Of a DNA stretch of 64,000 nucleotides, positions 50,723 to 58,501 are shown piece by piece (positions within the stretch are counted from its first letter, which is position 1; each line of letters opens with the position of its first letter). Source of the DNA: Yersinia bercovieri ATCC 43970 (GTDB lineage Bacteria > Pseudomonadota > Gammaproteobacteria > Enterobacterales > Enterobacteriaceae). The DNA is taken from NCBI RefSeq assembly GCF_013282745.1, contig NZ_CP054044.1, positions 186,001-250,000 on the forward strand. The letters are read 5' to 3'. The translations under genes and the position numbers were made by a program. Below the pieces are notes generated by a model, which made no database searches, was not told where the DNA came from, and saw only the letters and a list, made by a program, of their open reading frames with translations.

Positions 50723-51103
50723 GGGGCTGATTCTGGATTCGACGGGATTTGCGAAACCCAAGGTGCATGCCGAGGTGCGGAGGCCTCGTAAAAAACCGCA
50801 AAAAAAATAATTGCAAACGACTCGCAATACGAATCTGCTGCTTTAGCAGCTTAATCAGCCTAAGAAACTGAAGATTCCCTCTCTCCCTAGCCTCCGCTCT
50901 TAGGACGGGGATCAAGAGAGGTCAAACCTAAAAGAGATCGCGTGGACACCTTGCCTGGGGTGAAAGCGTTAAACCCAATCAGGATAGTTTGTTAGTGGCG
51001 TGTCCGTCCGCAGCTAACCGGCGAATGTAATGACTGGACTAAGCATGTAGTGCCGACGGCGTAGTAATTTCGGACGGGGGTTCAAATCCCCCCAGCTCCA
51101 CCA
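50723..51103 (+). ncRNA. ssrA: tmRNA (ssrA)
   Basis: GGGGCTGATTCTGGATTCGAC at the 5' end and CAGCTCC-ACCA at the 3' end (51093-51103) form the tRNA-like acceptor; 'GGTTCAAATCC' is the T loop. The resume codon GCA is at 50813, and the tag ORF to TAA at 50854 encodes ANDSQYESAALAA (13 residues, against ten coded plus one in E. coli). A TATACT -10 box is at 50704-50709. The RNA rescues stalled ribosomes with SmpB. Its 3' end is the integration site of the downstream satellite. Confidence 0.97.
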
Positions 51104-51110
51104 AATAATG
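51084..51110. other. attL of the ssrA-integrated satellite
   Basis: The 3' end of ssrA (T arm and acceptor, 'aatccccccagctccaccaaat') is the usual attachment core for P4/CP4-57-type integrases, and an integrase gene starts 195 nt downstream. The tmRNA end is restored by the element. The exact crossover cannot be seen. Confidence 0.6.
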
Positions 51111-51146
51111 ATCCGGGTATTACCAGATAAGTCCGGAGAAGTACGG

Positions 51147-51184
51147 AAAGCCCGCATCCCACCTAGGTTTGCGGGCTTTTTTGT
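51147..51184 (+). terminator. Terminator after ssrA
   Basis: AAAGCCCGCA - 13 nt - TGCGGGCTTT then TTTT. It lies downstream of the attL core, so it is probably brought in by the element. Confidence 0.88.
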
Positions 51185-51225
51185 GTCTGTAGTAGTCCGA
51201 GGATATCCGCCTGAAACCGGCGTCT

Positions 51226-51280
51226 ATTGGTATACGAATTGGTATACGCTAAGATGCATACCAATAAACGTATACCAATT
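51226..51280. repeat. ATTGGTATACG repeats before the integrase (arm-type sites)
   Basis: Four copies of ATTGGTAT(A/G)C: direct at 51226-51236 and 51237-51248, inverted at 51256-51265 and 51269-51280. An identical 12-mer AATTGGTATACG recurs at 61299-61310 near the other end of the element. They lie in the int promoter, so could bind integrase or an excisionase/regulator. Confidence 0.6.
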
Positions 51281-51297
51281 ACAGGGAAGAACCTTGC

Positions 51298-52509
51298 ATG
51301 GCGCGAACTACACGCCCCCTCACCCATACCGAAGTACAAAAAGCGAAAGCCATAGATAAAGACCTTACCCTCCATGATGGTGATGGTTTATTTTTGTTAG
51401 TCAAAACCACTGGCAAGAAAATTTGGCGTTTCCGCTATCAGCTTCCTAACAGTAGCAAACGCACTATGATCAGCCTCGGTGCTTACCCAGCACTATCCCT
51501 CGCAGATGCCAGAGAGATACGCGCAGAGAAACTAGCGATGTTAGTCAGAGGGACAGACCCTCAAGCGAGGGCTGGTGAAGAGGCTGAAAAGCTCCAGATA
51601 GCGGAGGAAAGCATTTTTGTGAATGTCGCCCGCAAATGGTTCGAGTTGAAAGAAAGACACGTTAGCGCAGCCCATGCCAAAGATATTTGGCGTTCTATTG
51701 AAAAAGACATCTTACCCAGCATCGAAAATGTTCCCATCCAAGAACTTAAAGCACGAACTCTGATTCAAGTATTAGAACCAATCAAAGCACGTGGAGCATT
51801 AGAGACGGTCAGACGGTTAGTTCAACGCATCAATGAGATCATGATTTACGCGGTTAATGTCGGGCTAATTGACGCAAACCCGGCCTCAGGTATTGGTAAT
51901 GCTTTTGAACGCCCAAAAAAGCAGCATATGCCCACCATAAGACCAGAAGAACTACCTACACTCATGCGTACCATAGCCATGAGCAATCTCTCACTGCCAA
52001 CCCGCTGCTTACTTGAATGGCAATTACTAACTCTGATACGCCCTGCTGAAGCATCTGCTACCGCATGGATTGAGATCGATATAGATAAAAGAGAGTGGTG
52101 TATCCCTGCTGAACGTATGAAAGCTAAACGAGATCACATCGTTCCTCTTTCAGATCAGGCATTATATATTCTTGAAATAATGCGACCTATAAGCGAAATT
52201 CGTGAGCATGTTTTTCCCAGCCGAAACAACCCAAAGAAACCAATGAACAGCCAAACAGCCAATGCTGCATTAAAACGTATCGGCTATGGCGGCAAGCTGG
52301 TTGCTCATGGTTTACGTTCTATCGCTAGTACTGCTATGAATGAGGCTGGGTTCAATGCTGATGTAATCGAAGCTGCTTTAGCTCATAGTGATAAAAATGA
52401 AATAAGGAGAGCCTATAATAGATCATCTTATATTGCGCACAGGATAGAGCTCATGAAGTGGTGGGGTAACTTCGTTTTCAATAAAAAAAATAGGCTATAT
52501 AATGATTAA
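51298..52509 (+). CDS. int: P4-type tyrosine integrase
   Basis: 403 aa. N-terminal DUF4102-like arm-binding domain (about 1-90, 'LHDGDGLFLLVK', 'MISLGAYPALSLADAR'), SAM-like core-binding domain, and a C-terminal catalytic domain with R248 ('LIRPAE'), K275/K277, H337 and R340 ('HGLRS'), H363 ('LAHSD') and nucleophile Y373 ('RRAYNR'). All catalytic residues are present. GGGAAGA precedes the ATG. It is 195 nt from the ssrA end and overlaps ptuA by 8 nt. Confidence 0.95.
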   Translation: MARTTRPLTHTEVQKAKAIDKDLTLHDGDGLFLLVKTTGKKIWRFRYQLPNSSKRTMISLGAYPALSLADAREIRAEKLAMLVRGTDPQARAGEEAEKLQIAEESIFVNVARKWFELKERHVSAAHAKDIWRSIEKDILPSIENVPIQELKARTLIQVLEPIKARGALETVRRLVQRINEIMIYAVNVGLIDANPASGIGNAFERPKKQHMPTIRPEELPTLMRTIAMSNLSLPTRCLLEWQLLTLIRPAEASATAWIEIDIDKREWCIPAERMKAKRDHIVPLSDQALYILEIMRPISEIREHVFPSRNNPKKPMNSQTANAALKRIGYGGKLVAHGLRSIASTAMNEAGFNADVIEAALAHSDKNEIRRAYNRSSYIAHRIELMKWWGNFVFNKKNRLYND

Positions 52510-53872
52510 CAATATTATTTTACAAGAAAAAAAACTTAATTTCATAATTCCAAATGAAATTGATCCAAATATAAATATTTTCACTGTCATTACCGGGAAA
52601 AATGGTGTTGGTAAAAGTAGGCTTTTAAGCATCATTGCCTCTCACTTTTTAAATGAAAATGAAGATAGAAAATTTATAAGAGGCCGAAGAGAACACACTG
52701 AAAAACAAAGTTATGAATTAAACTACACAGTTCCACCCAAAAAAGTAATTACTGTTTCCACTAGCGCTTTTGACAAGTTTCCTGTGCCTAGACGACGTGA
52801 AGTTCTTAACGAATATTCGTATCTCGGCTTGCGAGGATTGCCTAGTATTGACTTAAGCTCCGAATATATCTCAAAAATAACATTTAAACTCATATCAGCC
52901 GTAAGAAATAGAGAGCTTGATATGGCCAGAATAGCAAACGTATTAAACTATCTTGGTTACTACGATGAAATAGAAATTTCTTTTAGCTCACGCTATTCTG
53001 AATCGAGAATTAAAGAGATAACTCAGTCTGGTAATGTCTTTGTTGCATTTGAGGAAAAATTCCTACGAAATTTAATGCCATTCGGCTCAATAAATAGAAG
53101 TTTATTTACAAATGAAGATGGGAATATTTCCAAAGAAAACATTAGCTATGCCCTAGATGCAATGTCTAAACATGCAACTAAAAGAATGGGAACTGCTGGA
53201 ACTATAATAATAAATAAAGAAGGGGCCAAGCTTGTTAGTGAGACCTCCACTCTAGATGATGAATTCATGTTCTTGCTTGAGGCTGGAATAATGTCAACGC
53301 GTAATGTTAACTTACGCAAGAGCAACTCAAAGAAAACGTTTGGTATGAGAAATGCCAGTTCGGGTGAGCAATGTATTTTAATGAGTTTTCTCGGGATAGC
53401 TAGCCAAATTACTGATAACTCCCTTATCTGTATCGATGAGCCAGAAGTCTGTCTTCATCCTGAATGGCAAGAAAAATACATATCAATACTAATGGACACA
53501 TTTAAAGACTATAAAGATTGCCATTTTATTATTGCCACCCACTCCCCTCAAATAACATCTAAGCTTAACCCTGAAAACTGTTTTATCCTTTCGCTTCATG
53601 ACGAAGAAACACATAATGCGACTTCTGTCATAAATCGCTCCATTGACTTTCAGTTAGCTACTCTTTTTAAGGCTCCGGGATATAAAAATGAATATCTTAC
53701 CCGTGAGTTAATTAATTTTCTATCTGAACTAACCACGGAAACCTTAATCCCAAACGAAAAGATTATTGAAATAGAAAAAATTATTGGTCTTAAATCTTTG
53801 CTAGCCGATACCGACCCAGTTAAAAAACTTTTACTCCTAGCAGAAAAAGCACTTAGGGAGAAGAAAGCATGA
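52502..53872 (+). CDS. ptuA: Septu defence ATPase PtuA
   Basis: 456 aa AAA/SMC-like ATPase (AAA_15/OLD-like). Walker A 'GKNGVGKS' (32-39), ABC-type signature SSGEQ (286-290), Walker B 'LICIDEPEVCLHPEW' (308 onward, D312/E313) and H-switch 'ATHSPQ' (H347). Paired with an HNH nuclease, it forms the Septu type I layout, in which PtuA oligomers control PtuB DNase activity against phages. Its start overlaps int by 8 nt and its end overlaps ptuB by 4 nt. It is much more AT-rich than the satellite backbone, as expected for swapped cargo. Confidence 0.85.
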   Translation: MINNIILQEKKLNFIIPNEIDPNINIFTVITGKNGVGKSRLLSIIASHFLNENEDRKFIRGRREHTEKQSYELNYTVPPKKVITVSTSAFDKFPVPRRREVLNEYSYLGLRGLPSIDLSSEYISKITFKLISAVRNRELDMARIANVLNYLGYYDEIEISFSSRYSESRIKEITQSGNVFVAFEEKFLRNLMPFGSINRSLFTNEDGNISKENISYALDAMSKHATKRMGTAGTIIINKEGAKLVSETSTLDDEFMFLLEAGIMSTRNVNLRKSNSKKTFGMRNASSGEQCILMSFLGIASQITDNSLICIDEPEVCLHPEWQEKYISILMDTFKDYKDCHFIIATHSPQITSKLNPENCFILSLHDEETHNATSVINRSIDFQLATLFKAPGYKNEYLTRELINFLSELTTETLIPNEKIIEIEKIIGLKSLLADTDPVKKLLLLAEKALREKKA

Positions 53873-54564
53873 TATATAATGCTGTTAGTTATGACGATAA
53901 ACACAGCAAGTTTATTTGCGATTTTAAAAATCTACCAAAAGAAGAAAAAGAAATATATTGGAATTCGAAGCAAAATAAAGATTTAGATGAAATAAAAAAA
54001 CACATCAAGGATTATTATTTAGCAGCACAGGATTTTAGATGTCCATATTGCCAGCAAACAATAAAAGTTGCACATAATGGTGCATGGGATGCTGAACACA
54101 TCATTCCAAAGGCCACACATCCTGATTTCATGTTTGAACCACAGAATCTGTGCGTATCTTGCAAGGATTGCAACGGTGAGAAGTGGGACAAAAACGTCTT
54201 AAAAAACAAAAAGGCAATTCGTTTTCCTAAACAATCTAAAAACTATATTATTATTCACCCGCACATTGATAGCTATGATGAGCACATAAAAATTATCGAT
54301 TCTACTCTCTACTTTTTACCTAAAACTGATAAGGGAAGAAAAACTATAGAGGTTTGTGGTCTCTTACGTTTTGTTTATGAGTATTCCAATTATGGAAGTG
54401 TCGATCTAGCAATAAAACAAGGGATTTCAAAATTCACTCAAGCTCTTTTAGAAACATCAGACCCACTAGAGGAACAAGCATATCTTTCATTTATTGAAGA
54501 TTTAACAAAGCGTGGGAAAAAACTATCAAAGATAGAATTCTTAAAAAAGTTTGGGAAAAAATAA
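53869..54564 (+). CDS. ptuB: Septu defence HNH nuclease PtuB
   Basis: 231 aa HNH endonuclease. Structural zinc cysteines C58/C61 ('CPYCQ') and C98/C101 ('CKDC'), with HNH residues H77 ('AEHIIP'), N93 ('PQNL') and N102 ('CNGEK'). The start ATGA overlaps the ptuA stop, so the two are co-translated. With PtuA it forms Septu, whose HNH subunit degrades DNA when the ATPase senses infection. Strongly AT-rich. Confidence 0.85.
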   Translation: MIYNAVSYDDKHSKFICDFKNLPKEEKEIYWNSKQNKDLDEIKKHIKDYYLAAQDFRCPYCQQTIKVAHNGAWDAEHIIPKATHPDFMFEPQNLCVSCKDCNGEKWDKNVLKNKKAIRFPKQSKNYIIIHPHIDSYDEHIKIIDSTLYFLPKTDKGRKTIEVCGLLRFVYEYSNYGSVDLAIKQGISKFTQALLETSDPLEEQAYLSFIEDLTKRGKKLSKIEFLKKFGKK

Positions 54565-55020
54565 CGAAATTAATATGAGAGTGCGTTAAAAAAACACTCT
54601 CATACCTACCTAAAATAATCAGCCATTAAAAAACCTTTTAGAACCTAATTGAAGCAATTTGCTCCATAAGAGAAAAACCAAGTCAATAAAAATTACATTA
54701 ATTAAAATTATTAAGCTTAAATCCATTACCTAATAAATAATAATCACTAGGGATTATATTTTTATATTACCTAAAAACAAGAGCCCTCCTCATTTAGTAT
54801 TATACTCTCCCTTAATATGAAAATGCACATAATGTTATTCCCACTCCATCTAATTCATTTGTTGATTTTCATGCAATCGGAAACCGTGCCAGCACTTGTG
54901 AGACCCCATTCACTCATCAAATGAATCGCACTCAGAGACTAGCCACGGCACGATAGCGCCAGTACCGTATAAGAATAGAAATCTCAGCAATGTGCTAAAC
55001 AAAAAGTCGCTCAAACCTCT

Positions 55021-55050
55021 GCGCGCGCAATGGTCCCCCGCCTACGCGCT
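55021..55050 (-). other. Candidate cos packaging site
   Basis: The minus strand has 'GTAGGCGGGG' followed by 'GACCATTGCGCGC'. As I recall it, the P2/P4 cos reads GGCGAGGCGGGGAAAGCAC and continues TGCGCGC. Shared: AGGCGGGG and CA-TGCGCGC in the same order and nearly the same spacing. The location between cargo and delta/sid is right. Evidence is motif plus position only. Confidence 0.45.
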
Positions 55051-55240
55051 CTGACTTTATCATGCACTTTTCATGCATGACATAGAGAGCCTACAAGCCC
55101 TTGTGGTACGGTGTTTCAGATGTTTTGATGCTGAGGCGTTGTATGCAAATTCATGCACTATATGCATGCAGTGCTCATTTTGGCAGGCTAGCCAGAGAAA
55201 AAGCCCTTAAACGGCAAGGGCAAAGTGGCGAGAGTGGGGG

Positions 55241-55272
55241 AAAATCCCTGCCTTGAGAGGTTACAGGCAGGG
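55241..55272 (-). terminator. Terminator after the sid-delta operon
   Basis: Minus strand CCCTGCC - 13 nt - GGCAGGG then ATTTT. It is 9 nt past the delta stop. Confidence 0.7.
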
Positions 55273-55280
55273 TGGGATTA

Positions 55281-55526
55281 TTAATGAATTCGTGCGTTAG
55301 AACCGTAGCGATTTAATACTTTTCGCTCTGGTAGAATAACGGCGGGTATTATTTCAGGCTCTTTAACCGGAGGGCGAGTGATTATTTTATCCACACTCTC
55401 AATCGATTTAAAGGTACAAGAACATTCTATATTCTGACACTGATAATATGCCTCTTTGGTCTGCTCTGATAAATAGCGACTGGCGCGAGTATGAGACGCA
55501 TGTTTACACACTGGGCAACGCATCAT
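55281..55526 (-). CDS. Ogr/Delta-family late transcription activator
   Basis: 81 aa with zinc ligands C4, C7 ('RCPVC'), C30 and C35 ('YYQCQNIECSCTF') and the family pattern 'HTRASRYLS'. Ogr/Delta proteins switch on late genes of P2-like phages and P4 by contacting RNA polymerase at dyad sites. P4 Delta has two such domains; this one has one, more like Ogr. It starts 1 nt after the sid stop region and is followed by a terminator. Confidence 0.88.
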   Translation of the reverse strand: MMRCPVCKHASHTRASRYLSEQTKEAYYQCQNIECSCTFKSIESVDKIITRPPVKEPEIIPAVILPERKVLNRYGSNARIH

Positions 55527-55527
55527 A

Positions 55528-56247
55528 TTAGCTTTCCTCTTCTTGCTGTAATTTTTTTCTTTTTATAATTATCTCTTTGGCTAATTTAGAGCAAGAAGCC
55601 GGGCTATTGTATAACTTCCAGTCCACTCCATTTAAATTAGGCCTATTCCAGCCGATTTTATCTAAAGTTGAGTCTGGATATATTGAGATCTTATGACGCT
55701 CCGCAACATCTACTAATATCCGCCCTACTTGTCGTTCCATTATCTTATCCGGGGTTTCATAACCAAGCTGATTTTCGTTGCCCTCATCAGCGAGTGCTAG
55801 AGCACGTAATTTCAACTTAATAACCCTTATCAGAGAGGAGGGAAGTTCCAGTAAAGCCTGTCGCCATTCTTGTTCAGCATAAATTTTAAAGTTCTCTTTA
55901 TAAGTATTTTCAAGTTTTTTTGCTGAATAACAACATGCCAGCATCGCTGAATCTTTATCAAGCTCCAGCTCTTTGATTAGTGTTGAGAACTCCTTAGCTA
56001 ATTCTTTTTGTGAGATTCGCTGACCATGCTGTTCTTTCAGCTCATCGGTCATTTCACCGCGCATATTACGAAACAAGCTCCGCCAGCGACTTTCCGCCTG
56101 CTTGCCTTTTATTTCTGCTTCTTGTTGTTGTTCATGGCAACGAGTAATTGCAGAGGTAACTTCATTCAGTATTAGCATGTTTTTCTGATGTGCTGCTTTC
56201 GCCACTTCAAAATGTTCCAAAGGGGTCATGTCAGGGATCGTGCTCAT
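55528..56247 (-). CDS. Sid-like capsid size determination protein
   Basis: 239 aa, helical and charged, similar in length to P4 Sid (244 aa). 'SRWRSLFRNMRGEMTDELKEQH' and the following 'ISQKELAKEFSTL' region resemble the matching part of Sid, with 'EHFEVAKAAHQKNMLILNE' at the N-terminus. Sid forms an external cage that makes the helper capsid small (T=4). Upstream lies an Ogr/delta dyad. It is first in sid-delta; psu, usually third, is missing. Similar proteins are often annotated 'glycoprotein 3'. Confidence 0.75.
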   Translation of the reverse strand: MSTIPDMTPLEHFEVAKAAHQKNMLILNEVTSAITRCHEQQQEAEIKGKQAESRWRSLFRNMRGEMTDELKEQHGQRISQKELAKEFSTLIKELELDKDSAMLACCYSAKKLENTYKENFKIYAEQEWRQALLELPSSLIRVIKLKLRALALADEGNENQLGYETPDKIMERQVGRILVDVAERHKISIYPDSTLDKIGWNRPNLNGVDWKLYNSPASCSKLAKEIIIKRKKLQQEEES

Positions 56248-56317
56248 TGGTATAACTCCGTTTCAGTCAAGGTGGAGTCATTTTGCAAGCTCTCACACAA
56301 CGCCTCAATCAATGCCC

Positions 56318-56339
56318 GTTGTGCCATTTCCCATACAAC
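56318..56339 (-). promoter_or_regulatory. Ogr/Delta activator site of the sid promoter
   Basis: GTTGT-N12-ACAAC, a perfect dyad with the spacing of the P2/P4 late-promoter activator site (TGT-N12-ACA core). It is 71 nt upstream of sid; in P2 and P4 late promoters the site is centred about 55 nt before the start, which places a start near 56273. Confidence 0.75.
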
Positions 56340-56387
56340 ACACTCTCAAATCAAACTAAAAGGGCTATAAAAATAATAGTTTTATAA

Positions 56388-56500
56388 AAACTGTTCACTA
56401 CTCTTCACTTTAGTAAAAAAGTATTAATAATCAATAAATAAAAGGGTGAACAGTTCACTTGAAACTATTCACCAAGTGTTCACTACTGTTCACTGGGTTA
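56388..56500. repeat. Iteron cluster 1 (P4 ori/crr-like)
   Basis: At least six copies of a GTGAACAGT-type element in both orientations: 'actgttcacta', 'ctcttcact', 'ggtgaacagttcact', 'ctattcacc', 'gtgttcact', 'ctgttcact'. P4 alpha protein binds GGTGAACAGT-type iterons at ori and crr. AT-rich DNA surrounds it. No gene is seen in 56340-56846 apart from this cluster. Confidence 0.75.
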
Positions 56501-56846
56501 AAAAGAGCTTTTTCTCTGGCTAGCTTAAAAAGCAGGCAAAACCCTCACTGTTGTGCTCAACCACCACCACTCTTTTTAGAGCATTTTAATATCAATCAAT
56601 GTCTTTTAATTCATTTTAGCTTTAACGACTCAGTTCAAAAAATCACCCCCTCCACACATATACCCGAATACACCCACATAGACCCAGAGAGTCAAATACC
56701 GTCATTTTTACGCACGTTTGTTGTGGTAAATCACACAACAACGGCTTGTTGCATCAGGTAAAAATATTCTCACAATAGGGGGCTACCCAACTGAATCCCA
56801 GCAAACCCGGCGGTATATGGCCGGACAACCAATAAGGTAGCTTTTC

Positions 56847-57104
56847 ATGCTTGCAATGACACAACAGGCTTTATCCAATACGCCACCACCAATGGCAACA
56901 CACTACCCGCGTGACCGCTTTATGCGTCTGCCGGAAGTGATTAACACCACTGCATTATCCCGCTCGACCATTTATGAACTGATTAGCCGTGACCACTTCC
57001 CCGCACAGATTTCCCTCGGCGGTAAGAACGTCGCGTGGCTGGCGTCTGAGATTGAGGGCTGGATGGCAGAGCGTATTGCTAACCGTCAGGGGGTATCAGC
57101 ATGA
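56847..57104 (+). CDS. AlpA/Vis-family regulator
   Basis: 85 aa MerR-like helix-turn-helix of the AlpA family ('RLPEVINTTALSRSTIYELI', then 'FPAQISLGGKNVAWLASEIEGWM'). In P4 the related Vis represses and promotes excision. Its last codons overlap the next ORF start (ATGA). An internal Met4 is an alternative start. It begins the right-hand operon leading to alpha. Confidence 0.88.
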   Translation: MLAMTQQALSNTPPPMATHYPRDRFMRLPEVINTTALSRSTIYELISRDHFPAQISLGGKNVAWLASEIEGWMAERIANRQGVSA

Positions 57105-57340
57105 TCACTCTAAAAATCGGCGAGCAATTATTCACTCTGAATGATGGAGACGTGCAATACATCGCTGAGGCGTTCCAGATTGCGCAGCAACAACCCGGCC
57201 TTGCTTTACCCAAGTACCGCAGCCAGCTAAACGGCGTGGTGCAAGTGATGTCGGGCAATGCGGCAGGCACGCCAGCACAGGCCAATTTCTACTCCCGTGC
57301 TCCTGCTCAGCCCAAGCCTGATATTCAGACTGACTGTTAA
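57101..57340 (+). CDS. Small satellite protein, function unknown
   Basis: 79 aa, no recognised domain. ATGA overlap with the AlpA-like gene indicates co-translation. N-terminal amphipathic part ('LKIGEQLFTLNDGDVQYIAEAFQIAQQQ'), Pro/Gln-rich tail. Similar small ORFs follow alpA-like genes in P4-type satellites. Confidence 0.6.
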   Translation: MITLKIGEQLFTLNDGDVQYIAEAFQIAQQQPGLALPKYRSQLNGVVQVMSGNAAGTPAQANFYSRAPAQPKPDIQTDC

Positions 57341-57404
57341 ACCGATGACCCTCATCCCACAAAAAGGGCTTTTCTCTGGCTTGCATTTTTTGCAGGCCTT
57401 GCGT

Positions 57405-57495
57405 TATAGTCGCCGTGCTGTCGCAACATCGGCAGCCGGGCGTAGGAACCCGTGTTTAATCTTGGCGACACAACACGCGCCTGGCGTGTTTTTTT
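57405..57495 (+). ncRNA. CI-like immunity RNA / leader with terminator (candidate)
   Basis: The non-coding leader between 57341 and 57698 contains a GC-rich structured stretch ('ggcagccgggcgtaggaaccc') ending in a perfect terminator ACACGC-GCCTG-GCGTGT-TTTTTT at 57473-57495. In P4 a short stable CI RNA from the corresponding leader gives immunity by causing premature termination. The assignment rests on position and terminator only. Confidence 0.4.
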
Positions 57496-57698
57496 ATGTC
57501 GTGGCCTTGGCCTACCAGTTTTTTGCGCAGTGGTTTCTATACCGCTGTCGCTATCAAGCAATGGTGGCTCAGGCGGGGCAGCTTTCGGGCTGGCCGGTTT
57601 CCAAGGTTGCCGGTATTCCTACCCCCGTCTGGGCTACCACCCATGAGTGTAGGAACTCCGGTGGTAGCGTTAATCCGCTAACCTTGGAGGCTGCCACT

Positions 57699-57890
57699 AT
57701 GGCTACATCCCTCACCCCGTTACACCCGCAATTTATCTATCTGTTTGCTGCTGTTCGCCGTACTGAATTAACAGCGCGTCCCTGCATGTTGCGTACCACC
57801 GCCAGCAGTGAGAAGAATGCCCGCCTGCGTTTAACCCGTGACTACATCCTGTCGTTTGCTGGCCGCCTGCCACTGGGGGAAGTCGCATGA
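57699..57890 (+). CDS. Icd/Ash-like protein
   Basis: 63 aa from the ATG at 57699 (TTGGAGG upstream, 7-nt spacer): MATSLTPLHPQFIYLFAAVRRTE and 'SEKNARLRLTRDYILSFAGRLPLGE', the pattern of the host-cell-division-inhibitor/Ash family of P4-type elements. The open frame extends back to 57258, but that part covers the terminator and leader and is unlikely to be translated. Its stop overlaps the next start (ATGA). Confidence 0.7.
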   Translation: MATSLTPLHPQFIYLFAAVRRTELTARPCMLRTTASSEKNARLRLTRDYILSFAGRLPLGEVA

Positions 57891-58150
57891 ATACCCTTGC
57901 CGCCCGTTATCTCAGCGATACGCAGTACACCATTCCTCACGCTGATTTCTTACGCCTCCAGCATGCGCACAATGTCGGCGTGACGTTCCTCGATATGCTG
58001 GAAGCACAAACCTGTCTGTTACACGGCATTACCCCTCCATCACCTGAATCGTTCGCCTCAATGGTGGCGCTACTGACTGACCAACTCGGACAGGTAATGA
58101 ACACCTGCGAATCACAAATCTTATCCCGCATGGAGGCACCTATCGTATGA
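57887..58150 (+). CDS. Small satellite protein, function unknown
   Basis: 87 aa, mainly helical ('FLRLQHAHNVGVTFLDMLEAQTCLL'), no recognised family. It overlaps its neighbours by ATGA at both ends, so it belongs to the operon feeding alpha. Confidence 0.65.
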   Translation: MNTLAARYLSDTQYTIPHADFLRLQHAHNVGVTFLDMLEAQTCLLHGITPPSPESFASMVALLTDQLGQVMNTCESQILSRMEAPIV

Positions 58151-58488
58151 ATACCCTGAATCAATCCTGTCTGCCCGTTGAAGTCCGTACCGCTGTTTAT
58201 CGCCGTGCGTTAGCCCACGCTTATCTTGATGTCTGTGTGTCTCACGGGGTACGCCTTGGTTACTCGCTGGATGAATTGCAAATGACGATTGCGATGGATA
58301 TTGAGGGCTATTATGTGAGCCAACACGGGCCAGAAGCCGGTATGGATATGGCCTGCACTATGCTCAGTGACATGGTTCAGCCGGATATTTTGCTGGCTCC
58401 GCCGCGCCTGACAGTATTAGGGCAAAAAATGATGGATGAGCTGTGCCAAGCGCAGATAACTACAACCAGTCAAACCACCCTGCACTGA
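58147..58488 (+). CDS. Small P4-type protein (possibly DUF5375)
   Basis: 113 aa. 'VRTAVYRRALAHAYLDVCVSHGVRLGYSLDELQ' in parts, with 'AMDIEGYYVSQHG', resembles short helical proteins that precede alpha in P4-like elements; DUF5375 is my best guess. ATGA overlap upstream and 13 nt to alpha. Confidence 0.65.
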   Translation: MNTLNQSCLPVEVRTAVYRRALAHAYLDVCVSHGVRLGYSLDELQMTIAMDIEGYYVSQHGPEAGMDMACTMLSDMVQPDILLAPPRLTVLGQKMMDELCQAQITTTSQTTLH

Positions 58489-58501
58489 GGAGAAACAGAG
58501 A

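Larger units (their letters stand above)
54565..55280. other. Non-coding cos-region candidate between cargo and delta
   Basis: 716 nt without a credible gene. The first ~300 nt are AT-rich. It then contains the candidate cos site, and several ATGCAT/TGCATG motifs (about 55063-55080 and 55145-55172, 'catgcacttttcatgcatga' type) that could be protein-binding sites. A terminator for the delta operon lies at 55241-55272. In P4 satellites the cos site lies in this interval. Confidence 0.55.

Noticed and set aside
57258..57698. N-terminal extension of the Icd/Ash-like frame
   Set aside because: This stretch contains a strong terminator and the structured leader; the ATG at 57699 has the good Shine-Dalgarno.
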